Source: Streptomyces sp. DH5
GTDB taxonomy: Bacteria > Actinomycetota > Actinomycetes > Streptomycetales > Streptomycetaceae
Assembly: GCF_020873915.1 (NCBI RefSeq)
Contig: NZ_JAHWGP010000029.1
Coordinates: forward strand, 1 to 64,000
Reading direction: 5' to 3'
Length of the DNA: 64,000 nt
The notes beneath the pieces were generated by a model. It was not told where the DNA came from, ran no database searches, and saw only the letters and a list, made by a program, of their open reading frames with translations. This document shows, in pieces, positions 25,528 to 35,300 of the stretch (positions are counted from its first letter, which is position 1; each line of letters opens with the position of its first letter). The position numbers and the translations under genes were made by a program.

Positions 25528-25620
25528 GGCCCTGTCAAGGGTCGTGGACTCACGCCTGGATAACGGCTCGGACACCCCCGGTGGGCCGTAGAACTCCACC
25601 CAAACGGGGACGGGTTGAGG

Positions 25621-25636
25621 GATGGACTAGACCAAA
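25621..25636. promoter_or_regulatory. dre-like DasR operator, site 3
   Basis: Core TGGACTAGACCA at 25623-25634, one mismatch from the dre core, 127 bp upstream of the dasR start. Likely used for autoregulation. Confidence 0.7.
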
Positions 25637-25760
25637 GCGAGAACGCACCGTTATAACGGGATCGCCGAGCGTGCGGCGCCGAACCCGGCCGTCCGCCGAC
25701 GTGCACCGCGGCCGGCTCCCTGCCGTCCGCGCGCCGGACACCGCAGCCGGAAGGCAGGTC

Positions 25761-26525
25761 ATGAGCACCGACGTCATCAGCGCCCGGGCCGGAACGGGGG
25801 CGCCGGACCGTATCGGCCGCGTTCCGAAGTACTACCGCATCAAGCAGCGGTTGCTGCAGATGACCGACGAGCGCGCGCCGGGCGCCCCGATGCCGGCCGA
25901 GCGCCTGCTCGCCGTCGAGTTCCGCACCTCCCGCACCACGGTCCGCAGGGCGATGCAGGAACTCGTGAGCGAGGGCCGGCTGGACCGCATCCAGGGCAGG
26001 GGCACCTTCGTCGCCCGCCCGAAGGTCTACCGGACGCTCCAGCTCACCTCGTACACCGAGGACATGCGGGCCCAGGGACTCAACCCGGCCTCGCGGGTGC
26101 TGGACATCGGTTACGTCCCCGCCGACGCGGAACTGGCGGCCCTGCTGGAGGTGGCGCCTCAGGACAGGGTGCTGCGCATCGAGCGGCTGCGGCTGGCCGG
26201 CGGGGAGCCGATGGCGATCGAGGCGACCCACCTGTCCGCCCGCCGCTTCCCCCGTCTGCGCCGCAACCTCTCCCGCTACACCTCGCTGTACACCACCCTC
26301 GCCGAGGTGTACGGGGTGCGGCCGGTGGAGGCCGACGAGACGATCGAGACCTCGCCGGCGACTCCTCGGGAGGCCGGACTGCTCGGCACGGACGTGGGAC
26401 TGCCGATGCTGCTGCTCTCCCGCCATGCGCGGGACGAGACGGGAACCCCGGTGGAGTGGGTCCGCTCGGTGTACCGCGGCTCGCGCTACAAGTTCACGGC
26501 GACCCTGACCCGCCCGGCCCCCTGA
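25761..26525 (+). CDS. dasR: GntR/HutC-family regulator DasR (or close paralogue)
   Basis: 254 residues from ATG 25761 (AAGGCAGG upstream). Residues about 20-90 form the GntR winged helix ([20 protein letters not shown] then [14 protein letters not shown]), and the rest is a HutC/UTRA ligand domain ([20 protein letters not shown] to [16 protein letters not shown]). DasR is the global GlcNAc regulator that binds glucosamine-6-phosphate. Length and gene order match dasR, but compared from memory the sequence departs from S. coelicolor DasR more than I would expect for a strict orthologue (for example [20 protein letters not shown]). A dasR-like paralogue controlling a das-like locus is therefore possible. 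Confidence 0.8.
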   Translation: MSTDVISARAGTGAPDRIGRVPKYYRIKQRLLQMTDERAPGAPMPAERLLAVEFRTSRTTVRRAMQELVSEGRLDRIQGRGTFVARPKVYRTLQLTSYTEDMRAQGLNPASRVLDIGYVPADAELAALLEVAPQDRVLRIERLRLAGGEPMAIEATHLSARRFPRLRRNLSRYTSLYTTLAEVYGVRPVEADETIETSPATPREAGLLGTDVGLPMLLLSRHARDETGTPVEWVRSVYRGSRYKFTATLTRPAP

Positions 26526-26624
26526 CCGGGGCCTCCTCCCGCAACTCCCGAAGCCGGGAGGTGGTTGGCATCCGGTGCCGGCAACGGTGGGCACCGTCAC
26601 GCACTCCGTGGCCGCGCACCGGGC

Positions 26625-26699
26625 GGTGGCGTCCCACACGGTGGCGTCCCACGCGGTGGCGTCCCGCGCGGTGGCGTCCCATACGGTGGCGTCCCAGGT
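26625..26699. repeat. 15-bp tandem repeat, five units
   Basis: GGTGGCGTCCC plus four variable bases repeats at 26625, 26640, 26655, 26670 and 26685. The array is in the gap between dasR and the convergent MFS gene, directly before a strong hairpin; no gene covers it. Confidence 0.9.
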
Positions 26700-26701
26700 G
26701 A

Positions 26702-26751
26702 ACGGCGTGGCCGCGGGCCCTCGCGCACCGAGGGGTCCGCGGCCACGCCGT
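26702..26751. terminator. Bidirectional terminator-like hairpin between dasR and MFS gene
   Basis: Perfect 15-bp arms ACGGCGTGGCCGCGG (26702-26716) and CCGCGGCCACGCCGT (26737-26751), 20-nt loop, located between convergent genes, so it can end both transcripts. Confidence 0.7.
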
Positions 26752-26791
26752 CACGCGCTGCCCGTGTGAGCCGTACTCCCAGCCGTGCCGT

Positions 26792-28006
26792 TCAGGCCCG
26801 CCGGGGCCGCAGGACGGGGGCGAGCAGGATGACGAGGAGCCCGGCGAGGGGCACCACGAGCAGGCCCGCGCGCAGACTGGTGGCATCGGCGACGAGACCG
26901 ACGACGGGCGGGGAGCACAGGAAGCCCAGGCGCATCAGCCAGGAGACGATGGTGAGCCCCGTTCCCGGCTTGAGGCCGGGCAGTTCGTCGGCTTCGTGCA
27001 TCGCCGCCGGTACGAGGGTGGCGACGCCGAACCCGGCGGCGGCGAAGCCGAGGATCGTGCCGGGGACCGTCGGCACGGCCAGCGCCAGGCCCATGCCGGC
27101 CAGCACGACGAACCCGCCGGCGCGGGCCACTTGCCGCTGCCCGAACCGGTCGACGAGCCGGTCGCCCATCAGGCGGCCGGCGAACTGCGCCCCGACCAGG
27201 GCGATGAACCCGCAGGCCGCCAGCGTCACCGACGCGTCCAGCGACTCGGAGAGGTACAGCGTGGCCCAGGAGTTGCCCGCGTCCTCGACGAGTGTGCCCG
27301 CGGTGGCGATGAGGACGAGGGCGGCCAGCACGTACGCGGTGCGCCGCGATCCCGTCCCCGTCCCTCCGCGCCGTCCCGGGTCGACGCCCTTGCCGCCCTC
27401 CCCCTCCCCGGCCGGCTCGGTGTCCGGGCCGGGCAGGCAGGAGCGCAGCGCCATGCAGGCGGCGGCGCCGAACAGCACGCCGGAGACGAGCAGGTGCTGC
27501 CCCCGGGAGAGGTCGAGGGCGATGGCCCCCGCGGCCATGGCGCCGCCGGTGACGGCACCGATGGACCAGATGGCGTGGAAGGAGTTGATGATGCTGCGTC
27601 CGTAGCGGCGCTGCACCCGCAGGGCGTGGGCGTTCTGTGCGACGTCCGTGATCGCGTCCATGGCGCCGGCCAGGAAGAGCGCCGCCGCGAACGACGCCAC
27701 CGAGCCGGCGAGACCCGCCGCCAGCACAGCGGCGCCCGTCAGCAGGGTGCCGAGGACGGCCACGCGCGCCGACCCCAGTCTGCGCACCAGGACCCCCGCG
27801 GCGAGGCCGGCGACGATGGCGCCGGTCGGGAACGCCGCGACGGCCAGACCGTAGGCGGCGTTGCCGATACCGAGGTCGTCCTTGATCTGCGGGTAGCGCG
27901 GCAGCAGGTTGGCGAACAGGGCGCCGTTGGTGAGGAACAGCACCGCCACGGCCGCGCGGGCCCGCCGGTCGGCCCGGGTGGGCTCCCGCAGTACGTCAAC
28001 AGTCAT
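26792..28006 (-). CDS. MFS transporter
   Basis: 404 residues from ATG 28006 (MTVDVLREPTRADRRARAAV). About 12 hydrophobic segments with a short charged loop in the middle (PGPDTEPAGEGEGGKGVDPG) are typical of major facilitator proteins of the YbjJ/fucose-permease-like type; VLVRRLGSARVAVLG is the motif A-like loop between helices 2 and 3. The substrate cannot be told. It converges on dasR and shows no das-type operator in the short upstream region I inspected. Confidence 0.8.
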   Translation of the reverse strand: MTVDVLREPTRADRRARAAVAVLFLTNGALFANLLPRYPQIKDDLGIGNAAYGLAVAAFPTGAIVAGLAAGVLVRRLGSARVAVLGTLLTGAAVLAAGLAGSVASFAAALFLAGAMDAITDVAQNAHALRVQRRYGRSIINSFHAIWSIGAVTGGAMAAGAIALDLSRGQHLLVSGVLFGAAACMALRSCLPGPDTEPAGEGEGGKGVDPGRRGGTGTGSRRTAYVLAALVLIATAGTLVEDAGNSWATLYLSESLDASVTLAACGFIALVGAQFAGRLMGDRLVDRFGQRQVARAGGFVVLAGMGLALAVPTVPGTILGFAAAGFGVATLVPAAMHEADELPGLKPGTGLTIVSWLMRLGFLCSPPVVGLVADATSLRAGLLVVPLAGLLVILLAPVLRPRRA

Positions 28007-28125
28007 GCGCGGAGCCTACAGCGGGAGCGTACGGTCGTACATTCCAGGTGGCGGGCGTGCACGCGTTCCGGCTCCGGGTGCCGAGCGGCACCACGCCGCA
28101 CGGAACGGGTCCCCTCGCCCCGGGG

Positions 28126-28464
28126 TCACCGGCGGCGGATCACAGTGACACCGACGGGCGGGACTCCCGCGAGGCGCGCTCTCGCGGTCCTCCACGGCAC
28201 GAGCCGAGCCGCCGGCAGCGGTCCCGTCGTGGCGGGCAGGAACCACACCGGCTGCCACGGCTCGGCGCCGATCACGCCGACCGCGGCCAGTACGTGGGCC
28301 AGCGACCAGCACGGAGCGTCGACGCGGGCGGCGCCGCCCTCGACGGCGACGATCGAGTCGCCACACCGAGTGCGGGATCGTGGTGGACGTGACTCCCGCA
28401 CGATTGCGCCCGCGCCGAGCCCTCCAGCGGCGGCCCGCGCGTCCGCCAGGAGTCGTCTTCGCAT
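28126..28464 (-). CDS. Doubtful small hypothetical protein
   Basis: A 112-codon frame from ATG 28464 to 28126, directly behind the stop of the IS5 remnant. It has ordinary-looking segments (VDAPCWSLAHVLAAVGVIGA, EPWQPVWFLPATTG) but no recognised family and no clear ribosome site. It may be a remnant left by the IS insertion or a chance frame. Confidence 0.25.
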   Translation of the reverse strand: MRRRLLADARAAAGGLGAGAIVRESRPPRSRTRCGDSIVAVEGGAARVDAPCWSLAHVLAAVGVIGAEPWQPVWFLPATTGPLPAARLVPWRTARARLAGVPPVGVTVIRRR

Positions 28465-28465
28465 G

Positions 28466-28675
28466 TCACGCCCACATCAGGAGCGAGGCGAGGGTGACGG
28501 CTGCGTGGCGGGACCCGGTGGTCTCGTCGTAGCGGGTGGCGATGCCGCGCCACTGCTTCAAGCGGTTGAAGCAGCGTTCGACCACGTCGCGCCGCCCGTA
28601 GAGCTGTCTGCCGAAGGCCGGCGGGCCCCCGCCGTGGCTGCCGCGCCCGAGGCGGTTCCCTCCGGTCCCGGCCCG
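28466..28675 (-). pseudogene. IS5-family transposase remnant (C-terminus)
   Basis: The minus strand reads NRLGRGSHGGGPPAFGRQLY, then GRRDVVERCFNRLKQWRGIA and ends AAVTLASLLMWA with TGA at 28468-28466. This is the conserved C-terminal part of IS5-group transposases, including the YxxRxxVERxFxxLK signature around the catalytic Glu. No N-terminal part is found upstream, so only about 65-70 residues remain. Confidence 0.8.
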
Positions 28676-29013
28676 GACCGGGACGTGTGTGAATCGTGCG
28701 TGATGTGCACCGAGACCGCGTGGAACCCGTGGACAGGGTGATTCACCTCATGCCGTTTGCCGAAGCGGCACTGCAAACACGCACCCCGCACTCCGTCACA
28801 TATCCCCCGTAACACCGCATCGACGAGGGCTCGACCGCCGCTTCCACCCTTCACACCGACCCTGGGAGCTGCGGATCTCCCCTTCCGGCGGCTTTAGGAT
28901 CAAAGGACGGGCCGTCCCTCGTACCGATGTCCCACTCCCTGCGCTCTTGGCAGCCGCGAACACGACGTGCCGGTCGAGCCATGCGGAGACCTGCGTGAAG
29001 AAAGGTGCACACC
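28676..29013 (+). other. 338-bp intergenic stretch upstream of YceI-family gene
   Basis: No gene seen. It must hold the YceI-family promoter. The ribosome site AAAGG at about 29000 lies at its end. Confidence 0.5.
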
Positions 29014-29928
29014 ATGGTCCTCGGACTGCTGCGGCGCATGCGTCCGCACGGCGACTCCGACGCCGCGTCCGGCCTCTCGTTCCCCCTGCCGCCCGGCGCG
29101 GGGGCGTTCGCCTGCGAGGCCGTCGACGTCCTGGGGCAGCCGCTGGGCGGAGCCGAGGTCACGGTGACCGCACTGGACAGCCACCGCGTCGCGGCACGCG
29201 GCACCACCGACCCGTACGGCTACTTCATGGCGGTGCTGCCCCCGGACACGTACAGCGTGATGGTGGCGGCGGAGGGTCTGTCGCCCGTCCGCGAGACCGT
29301 CGACATCGCCGCCGGGACGGCGCCCGCACCCGCACGCGTCGTGCTGGAACCCGGACGCCGGCTGGAGCTGCCCCCCTCCGGCACCTGGGTGTTCGACCCT
29401 CCGCACACCGCGATCCGGTTCATCGCCAAGCACGTCGGCATGGCGCACGTCCACGGTCGCTTCACCCGGTTCGACGGCGGCATCCGGGTCGCGCCGAACA
29501 TGGGCGACTCGCAGGTCTCGGTGCGCATCGACGCCTCCAGCATCAACACGGGCAACCAGACCCGCGACAACCACTTGAGGTCCGCCGACTTCCTCGACGT
29601 CGAGAACTACCCGTTCATCGACTTCGTCAGCACCCGGTTCGCCTACCGGGGTGGCTCCAAGTGGACCGTGCACGGCACCCTCACCATGCACGGCACCACT
29701 CGGTCGGTGGGCCTGGACACCGAGTACCTCGGCACCGTCAACGGCGGCTACGAGCAGGAGTTGCGCTGCGCCGCCCTCGCCAAGGCCGAACTGCACCGCG
29801 AGGACTTCACCCTCAACTGGCGTTCCATGCTGGCCCGCGGCATCGCCGTCGTCGGCCCGACGGTCCAGCTCGCCCTCGACGTACAGGCCATGTACCGGAC
29901 CCACGACACACCGACTCCGCCCCGTTGA
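29014..29928 (+). CDS. YceI-family protein with N-terminal carboxypeptidase-regulatory-like domain
   Basis: 304 residues from ATG 29014, chosen over an in-frame GTG at 29005 because AAAGG sits 9 bp before the ATG. Residues about 30-115 form a small beta-sandwich domain (VDVLGQPLGGAEVTVTALD, TTDPYGYFMAVLPPDTYSVM). Residues 120-295 are a YceI lipocalin-like domain: GTWVFDPPHTAIRFIAKHVG, VHGRFTRFDG, DSQVSVRIDASSINTGN, RDNHLRSADFLDVENYPFID and TMHGTTRSV. YceI proteins bind isoprenoid or lipid chains. No classical signal peptide is visible. This two-domain form recurs in Streptomyces. Confidence 0.88.
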   Translation: MVLGLLRRMRPHGDSDAASGLSFPLPPGAGAFACEAVDVLGQPLGGAEVTVTALDSHRVAARGTTDPYGYFMAVLPPDTYSVMVAAEGLSPVRETVDIAAGTAPAPARVVLEPGRRLELPPSGTWVFDPPHTAIRFIAKHVGMAHVHGRFTRFDGGIRVAPNMGDSQVSVRIDASSINTGNQTRDNHLRSADFLDVENYPFIDFVSTRFAYRGGSKWTVHGTLTMHGTTRSVGLDTEYLGTVNGGYEQELRCAALAKAELHREDFTLNWRSMLARGIAVVGPTVQLALDVQAMYRTHDTPTPPR

Positions 29929-30085
29929 AGCGGTGGGTCCGCTCCACAGGGGCGACCTTCCGGAAGTCATGTACGCGATAAGTAACAGAGTCGTGGTGCC
30001 GACGATCCGGGGGCGGTCCCCGGTGCAGAATCACCCTGCATCCGAGAGGACACCGGCCGCACACGGCCGATCACAGGGGGACATC

Positions 30086-30763
30086 ATGAACGCCGCTTCC
30101 TGCAGACACCGCCGCACCGCCCGTGCCCGCCGGGCCGGCGCCCTGGGCGCCGTGGCGGTCGCCGCGCTGCTGGCGACCACCGCGTGCCAGCCCACCGACG
30201 ACGCCGCGGACGCAGCCGAGTCCACGCGGCAGCCCAGCGCGTCGGCGCCGGCGTCGGCGACGGCGACACCGCCCGGCGGCGGCAGCGGCGAGGGCGCCGA
30301 AAGCGGCGGCGAGGACGACGCCGGCGTCCCCCTGTGCACCCTCGGGGACGTGTCGATCTCCGCCACGAAGTACGGCGCGAAGGACGAGCCGACTCGTCAC
30401 CTCCTCCTCGTCGCCACCAACACCAGCGACAAGAAGTGCGACGTCCAGAACGCTCCCGAGGTCACGCTCGGTGACGCCCAGGGCCCGGCCCCGGTCCTGG
30501 ACGGCGCCTCCCCCGGCGAACCGGTCACCCTCGCCCCGGGCGGGAAGGCGTACGCCGGTCTGCGCGCCACCGGCGGGCACATGGACACCTACGACGTGGC
30601 GTCGATGACCGTCACCCTCGGCAGTCCCGGCGGCGAGGCCGAGGCCGAACCGCCCGTCGACCTGACCATGCCGGTCGAGTCGTTCCCGGCCGACGACGGC
30701 CAGCGCGTCACCCACTGGGCCGGCACCGAGGGCCTCGCCATGCGCCCGATCACCGTGTCCTGA
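30086..30763 (+). CDS. Lipoprotein with DUF4232-like domain
   Basis: 225 residues from ATG 30086 with AGGGGG upstream. The N-terminus has a signal with lipobox LLATTAC (Cys about 33), followed by a Ser/Ala/Gly-rich linker. The C-terminal part (VPLCTLGDVSISATKYGA, HLLLVATNTSDKKCDVQNAP, LAPGGKAYAGLRATGG) has the immunoglobulin-like pattern of DUF4232 domains common in actinobacterial lipoproteins. It probably sits on the outer face of the membrane; function unknown. A hairpin terminator follows 26 bp after the stop. Confidence 0.8.
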   Translation: MNAASCRHRRTARARRAGALGAVAVAALLATTACQPTDDAADAAESTRQPSASAPASATATPPGGGSGEGAESGGEDDAGVPLCTLGDVSISATKYGAKDEPTRHLLLVATNTSDKKCDVQNAPEVTLGDAQGPAPVLDGASPGEPVTLAPGGKAYAGLRATGGHMDTYDVASMTVTLGSPGGEAEAEPPVDLTMPVESFPADDGQRVTHWAGTEGLAMRPITVS

Positions 30764-31253
30764 CCGGCCCGCCGTGGCACAGCGGGGACGAGGGCCGCAC
30801 CCGTGCGGCCCTCTTGCCCCCCTCGGGGCAGGGGATGAACCGCTTCTCGGGCGTGTCCAGCGTGCGCTGTTCGGAGTCGGGGTGCATCTGCACCCATCGA
30901 CCGTCGATGAACCTCATCTCGACGCCGTAGTACGGCTGGGGCGGGCGGGACGCCTGCGTACCACGGTGCGGCGTCACCGGCGGCTTGGGGCGGCGGGCGG
31001 GCGGAACCTTCGCCGTGCCCTGCTTCTTCGGAGCGCCCGGCTTCGTCACGGCACTGGGCTTCGGTTTCGCTTTCGCGTCGCCCTTCCGCAACGCTGCGAT
31101 CCTCCGCGACATTTCGTCGCGGCTGATGTCCTTCGGCACCCTGGTGATACCGGGCGCTGTCGTCGAGCGCCCCGGCAAGCGGTCCGCGGCCGGTCGACAG
31201 GCACGGTGAACCGGCTGTCCGCTCGCGGTGAAGACGAGCTTCTTCCTCGCCAC
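30750..31253 (-). CDS. Basic hypothetical protein
   Basis: 167 residues from GTG 31253 with GGAGGG 8 bp upstream. Residues 1-60 (KKLVFTASGQPVHRACRPAA, ISRDEMSRRIAALRKGD) precede a Lys/Pro/Ala-rich linker and a short ordered-looking part (QPYYGVEMRFIDGRWVQMHP). Family not recognised. It follows the antigen-85-like gene by 36 bp on the same strand, so it may be the last gene of that operon. Its 3' end overlaps the end of the convergent lipoprotein gene by 14 bp and runs through that gene's terminator hairpin, which lowers confidence in the C-terminus. Confidence 0.5.
   Translation of the reverse strand: MARKKLVFTASGQPVHRACRPAADRLPGRSTTAPGITRVPKDISRDEMSRRIAALRKGDAKAKPKPSAVTKPGAPKKQGTAKVPPARRPKPPVTPHRGTQASRPPQPYYGVEMRFIDGRWVQMHPDSEQRTLDTPEKRFIPCPEGGKRAARVRPSSPLCHGGPVRTR
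30790..30813 (+). terminator. Terminator hairpin after lipoprotein gene
   Basis: Perfect 10-bp arms GAGGGCCGCA (30790-30799) and TGCGGCCCTC (30804-30813), 4-nt loop, followed by TTG. It sits 26 bp beyond the lipoprotein stop. Confidence 0.7.
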
Positions 31254-31289
31254 CGAATACGCCCTCCGGCGGCCCGCCCGCCGGGTCGG

Positions 31290-32306
31290 TTACACGTCAG
31301 ACCCCAGCCCCAGCCCTTCCGCCAGTACCGGCCAGGACGCCTCGAACTCCCCCCGCCACGCCGACCACGCGTGCGTGCCGCCCCGGTAGAGGTGGGCGCG
31401 GACCGGTACGCCGAGGTCGGTGAGGCGGGCGACGAAACCGCGGGCCTGCCACCACAGGGTGCCCTCCAGGAGGGCGCCGTCGAGGTTGCCGAAGTCGTCG
31501 TTGGGGATGCCGCTGCCCTGGGAGACGTACAGACGGGTGCCCTTGAGCTTCGCCGCGAGCCCGTGGGGGTTGTGGGCCGCCCAGTTCCGCCACTGGAGGA
31601 CGGAGTTGCCCCACAGGGTGCCCGGTGCCTGTCCCTCACGGGCGACGATCGCGGCCACGACGGCGCGCATGCCGGTGGCCGTGGTGTCGAGAATGCCGCT
31701 GTAGGAGGCGGCGGCCGTGAAGGCGCCGGGGCGGCGGGCGACGAAGGCGAGGGCTCCGTAGCCGCCGGTGGACACCCCGGCCACGGCCCGGGCCGTGCCC
31801 GCGTGGAACTCGTCCCGCAGGAGTGCCATGACCTCGTCGATCTGGAAGGTCTCGTAGTCGGGTGTGCGGCGGCCGTTGTTCCACCAGTCGGTGGGGATGC
31901 CGGTGGGGCCGGCCGACGGCATGACGGTGATGACGTCCTGGCCGGCCAGGAACTCCTCGACGTCCGTCTCCCGGGTCCAGGACGTGTAGTCGTCGTGGGC
32001 GCCGTGGAGGAGGTAGAGGACGGGCCGTTCGCGGTCGGGTGCGTCGGCGTAGGAGTCCGGGAGCAGGACCCGTACGGGGACGTCGGCGCCCACGGCCGGG
32101 GAGCGGACGGTCAGGTCGACGGTCCGGTCGTCGACCCACCGGCGTTCGACGATGTGCGCGCTGTCGGCGGGTGCGGTCGACGGGGCCGTCTGGGTGCCCC
32201 GGGCCGTGGACGCGGCGAGCGCGCCGCCGGTGGCGAGGAGCGCGGCGGTGGCGGTGAGGGCGGCGAGGCGGTGGCGTGGTCTGCGGTGCCGGCGGTTGCG
32301 TCGCAT
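31290..32306 (-). CDS. Antigen-85-like secreted esterase/acyltransferase
   Basis: 338 residues from ATG 32306; its A overlaps the PKS stop (TGATG). Residues 1-35 are a signal peptide rich in Arg then hydrophobic. The body is an alpha/beta hydrolase of the esterase D/antigen 85 family. VLYLLHGAHDDYTSWTRETD is the oxyanion region; VAGVSTGGYGALA carries the nucleophile Ser; TRLYVSQGSGIPNDDF resembles the TRLWVYCGNGTPNE segment of mycobacterial Ag85; and GGTHAWSAWRGEF carries the catalytic His, as in GTHSWEYW. Ag85 proteins transfer mycoloyl groups to trehalose or arabinogalactan outside the cell. By context this one may transfer or hydrolyse the acyl product of the upstream PKS; that is inference. 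Confidence 0.8.
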   Translation of the reverse strand: MRRNRRHRRPRHRLAALTATAALLATGGALAASTARGTQTAPSTAPADSAHIVERRWVDDRTVDLTVRSPAVGADVPVRVLLPDSYADAPDRERPVLYLLHGAHDDYTSWTRETDVEEFLAGQDVITVMPSAGPTGIPTDWWNNGRRTPDYETFQIDEVMALLRDEFHAGTARAVAGVSTGGYGALAFVARRPGAFTAAASYSGILDTTATGMRAVVAAIVAREGQAPGTLWGNSVLQWRNWAAHNPHGLAAKLKGTRLYVSQGSGIPNDDFGNLDGALLEGTLWWQARGFVARLTDLGVPVRAHLYRGGTHAWSAWRGEFEASWPVLAEGLGLGSDV

Positions 32307-35300
32307 CAGGGCTCCAGGGGGACGAGGGTGCGGGTCAGCTCCTCGGCGAGGGTGTCCACCGCCGGTGGGTCGAGCAGCGCCAGGTGGTGGCCGGGCAGGT
32401 CGGTCACGGTGAGGTCGGGGCAGTGGGCGTCCCAGCCGAGCGTGGCGTCGGTGCGTTCGTAGCGGGCGTCGCGGACGGTGTGGGGTGCCGGCCGTGTCGC
32501 CCGGTAGAGGAGGGTGCGGCCTGGATACGGACCGGGTGTGTGGCGTTCGGCGCTGCGCAGGTCCAGGTACGAGGCGCGCTGGTGCGCCAGGACGGCGGCG
32601 GGCAGGTCGACCGCCTTCTCCAGCAGGCCGAGGACGAGGTCCACCTGTGCGATGTCGTCCATGAGGGCCAACTCGACGTAGGGAAGGTCCAGTTCGGCTC
32701 CGTACACGGTGCGGACGTACGCGGCGAAGCCGGCGTAGCGGCGCCGGGCCTCGTCGGCCGGTGTCGCCACGGGCGGGGCCGGGAGGGGCAGGATCGAGTC
32801 GATGAGGACGAGGGCGGTGACCTCGCCGTCCCGGCTCATCAGGCGGGCCGTCTCCTGGGCGACGACCCCGCCGTAGGACCAGCCGCCCAGGGTCCAGGGG
32901 CCCTCGGGCCGCAGCGCGCGGATCCGGCGGGCGAACTCGGCGGCGCGGCCCGCCACGTCGCCCGGGTGTTCCAGGCGGTCGAAGCCGTACACCGGCCGCC
33001 GTCCGTCCAGGCGTGCGGCCAGGCGTCCGTACACGTCGGAGGACCCGCCGGCGGCGTGCGCCAGGAACAGCGAGGGGTGCGGACCGTCACCGGGGAAGGA
33101 GCGGAGGACGCCGGGTGTGCCGAGGGTGGGTTCCTCGGGGTGGGCGAGAGGGGGCGGGGTCGAGTCGGGTACGTCGTCGAGCAGTGCCGCCACGGCGCGC
33201 AGGGTGCCCTGGCGCAGGAGCACGGCGGTGTCGGGCGCCGAGCCGAACTCCCCTTCGACGGCGGTGCGGATGCGGACGGTGGTGAGGGAGTCGAGGCCGA
33301 GGTCGGTGAGGGGGACGTCCGGGTCGAGCCGGTCGGGCGCGAAGCCCATGACGCGTGCGACGAGTGTGCGCAGCCGGTCGAGGCGGGTGGCCGTGACCGG
33401 CCGTGCCTCGGGTTCGGGCGTGAGTGGGGTCTCCGGTGTCTCGCCGGCCCAGTACCGGCGGTGCTGCCAGCGGGGTGAGGGCACGTCGGTGATCCGGGCG
33501 CCCGGGTGCAGCGTCTCCCGCGTCGAGGGGAGGCGCGCGCCGTGCACCAGGAGCGTGGCGAGAGAGGTGCGGAAGGACACGGCGTCGTCGGCGCCGCGTC
33601 GCAGCGTCGGCACGATCAGCGCCTGGTGCGCTCCGGCCTCCTCCAGAGTGCGGGTGAGCGGGTGCGCCTGGACGGGGTGCGGCGCGACCTCCACGAACAC
33701 GCGGTGGCCGTCCCGGGCCGCGGCGCGCACCGCCTGCTCGAAGCGCACGGGGCGGCGCAGGTTGGCCAGCCAGTAGGCGGTGTCGTAGGGGTCGTCGGCC
33801 CTGGGGTCCTCCAGGACGGTGGAGTAGCGGCGGCAGCCGGGTGCCCGGTGCGGGACCGGGCCGAGTTCGCGTGCGAACGGTTCCAGCAGCGGGTCGACGT
33901 CGGGCGAGTGGCCGGCGACCGGGACCGGCATGGTCTTCGCGAAGGCGCCCTCGGCGCCGGCCCGGGCGACGAGCGCCTCGACGTCCCGCGCGGAACCGGT
34001 GACCACGCACTGCTCCGGCGAGGCGTACACCGCGACGTGCAGGGTCGGGAGGTCTGCCGTCATCCGGTCGATGTCCGGCGGGGGCAGGTCGACGACGGCC
34101 ATGGTGCCGCCGCGCACGGTGGTCAGGAGGCGGGAGCGGGAGGCGACGATCCGCGCGCCGGTCTCCGCGTCGAGGGCTCCGGCCGTGACCGCGGCGGCGA
34201 TCTCGCCGAGCGAGTGGCCGATCACCGCCGAGGGTTCCGTGCCGTAGGAGCGCCACAGGTCGGCGAGCGCGAGCTGGAGGCCGTAGAGGGCCGGCATGAC
34301 GGCGGTGAGTGAGGACAGGTCGGCGTCGGGTTCCGTCGCGCCGAGCAGGGAGATGCCGGTGTGTTCCCGCAGCACGGGTTCGAGCCGTTCGACGGCTGCG
34401 GCGAACGCCGGTTCCGCGGCGAGCAGTTCACGTGCCATGCCGGGCCACTGGGACCCGTAGCCGGAGAAGACCCACACGGGACCCGGGTCGTCGGCGGTGA
34501 GCGGCGCGCGGTCGGGCGTGACGAGGTGGGCGTCCGGTTCGCCCGCGGCGAGGCGGTGCAGGGCGGTCGTGACGGCGGCCCGGTCGCGGGCGACGACGGC
34601 CGCGCGCCGCGCGCCGCGCCCGGTGCGTCCCGCCAGGGTGCGGGCGAGGTCGGCCGGGCGCGCGCCGCGGCCGGCGGGCGAGTCGAGCCACCGTGCCAGC
34701 TCGCCCGCCTGGGTGCGGAGGCGGTCGTCGGTGGGTGCGTCGAGCAGGACGACGGCGGGCCGGGCCGGCACGGAGGGGGGTCCGCCGGATCGACGCGCCC
34801 GGTGCTCCCGGAGCACGACGTGGGCGTTCGTGCCGCTGAAGCCGAAGGAGGACACGCCCGCGGTCGCCGTGCCGGAGTAGCGCGGCCACGGTTCGGGCGA
34901 GGTGAGCACGCGCAGGCGCAGCGCGTCCAGGTCGATGTGCGGGTTGGGTCGGGCGAAGTGCAGTTGTCCGGGCAGTTCGTCGTGGTGGAGGGCGAGGACG
35001 GTCTTGATGAGTCCGGCGATGCCGGCGGCCGCCTCCAGGTGGCCGATGTTGGTCTTCACCGAGCCGATCAGCAGGGGCTGTTCGGCGGGGCGGCCCCGGC
35101 CGAGGACGGCTCCGAGGGCGCCGGCCTCGACCGGGTCGCCGAGCGGGGTGCCGGTGCCGTGGGCCTCCACGTAGTCGACCAGCGGTCCGTCCGGGCCGTG
35201 CGCACGGTCCAGCAGGGCGCGCTGCGCGGATGCGTTCGGGGCGGTCAGGCCGTTGGAGCGGCCGTCGGAGTTGACGCCGGTGGCGGTGATCACGGCGAGG

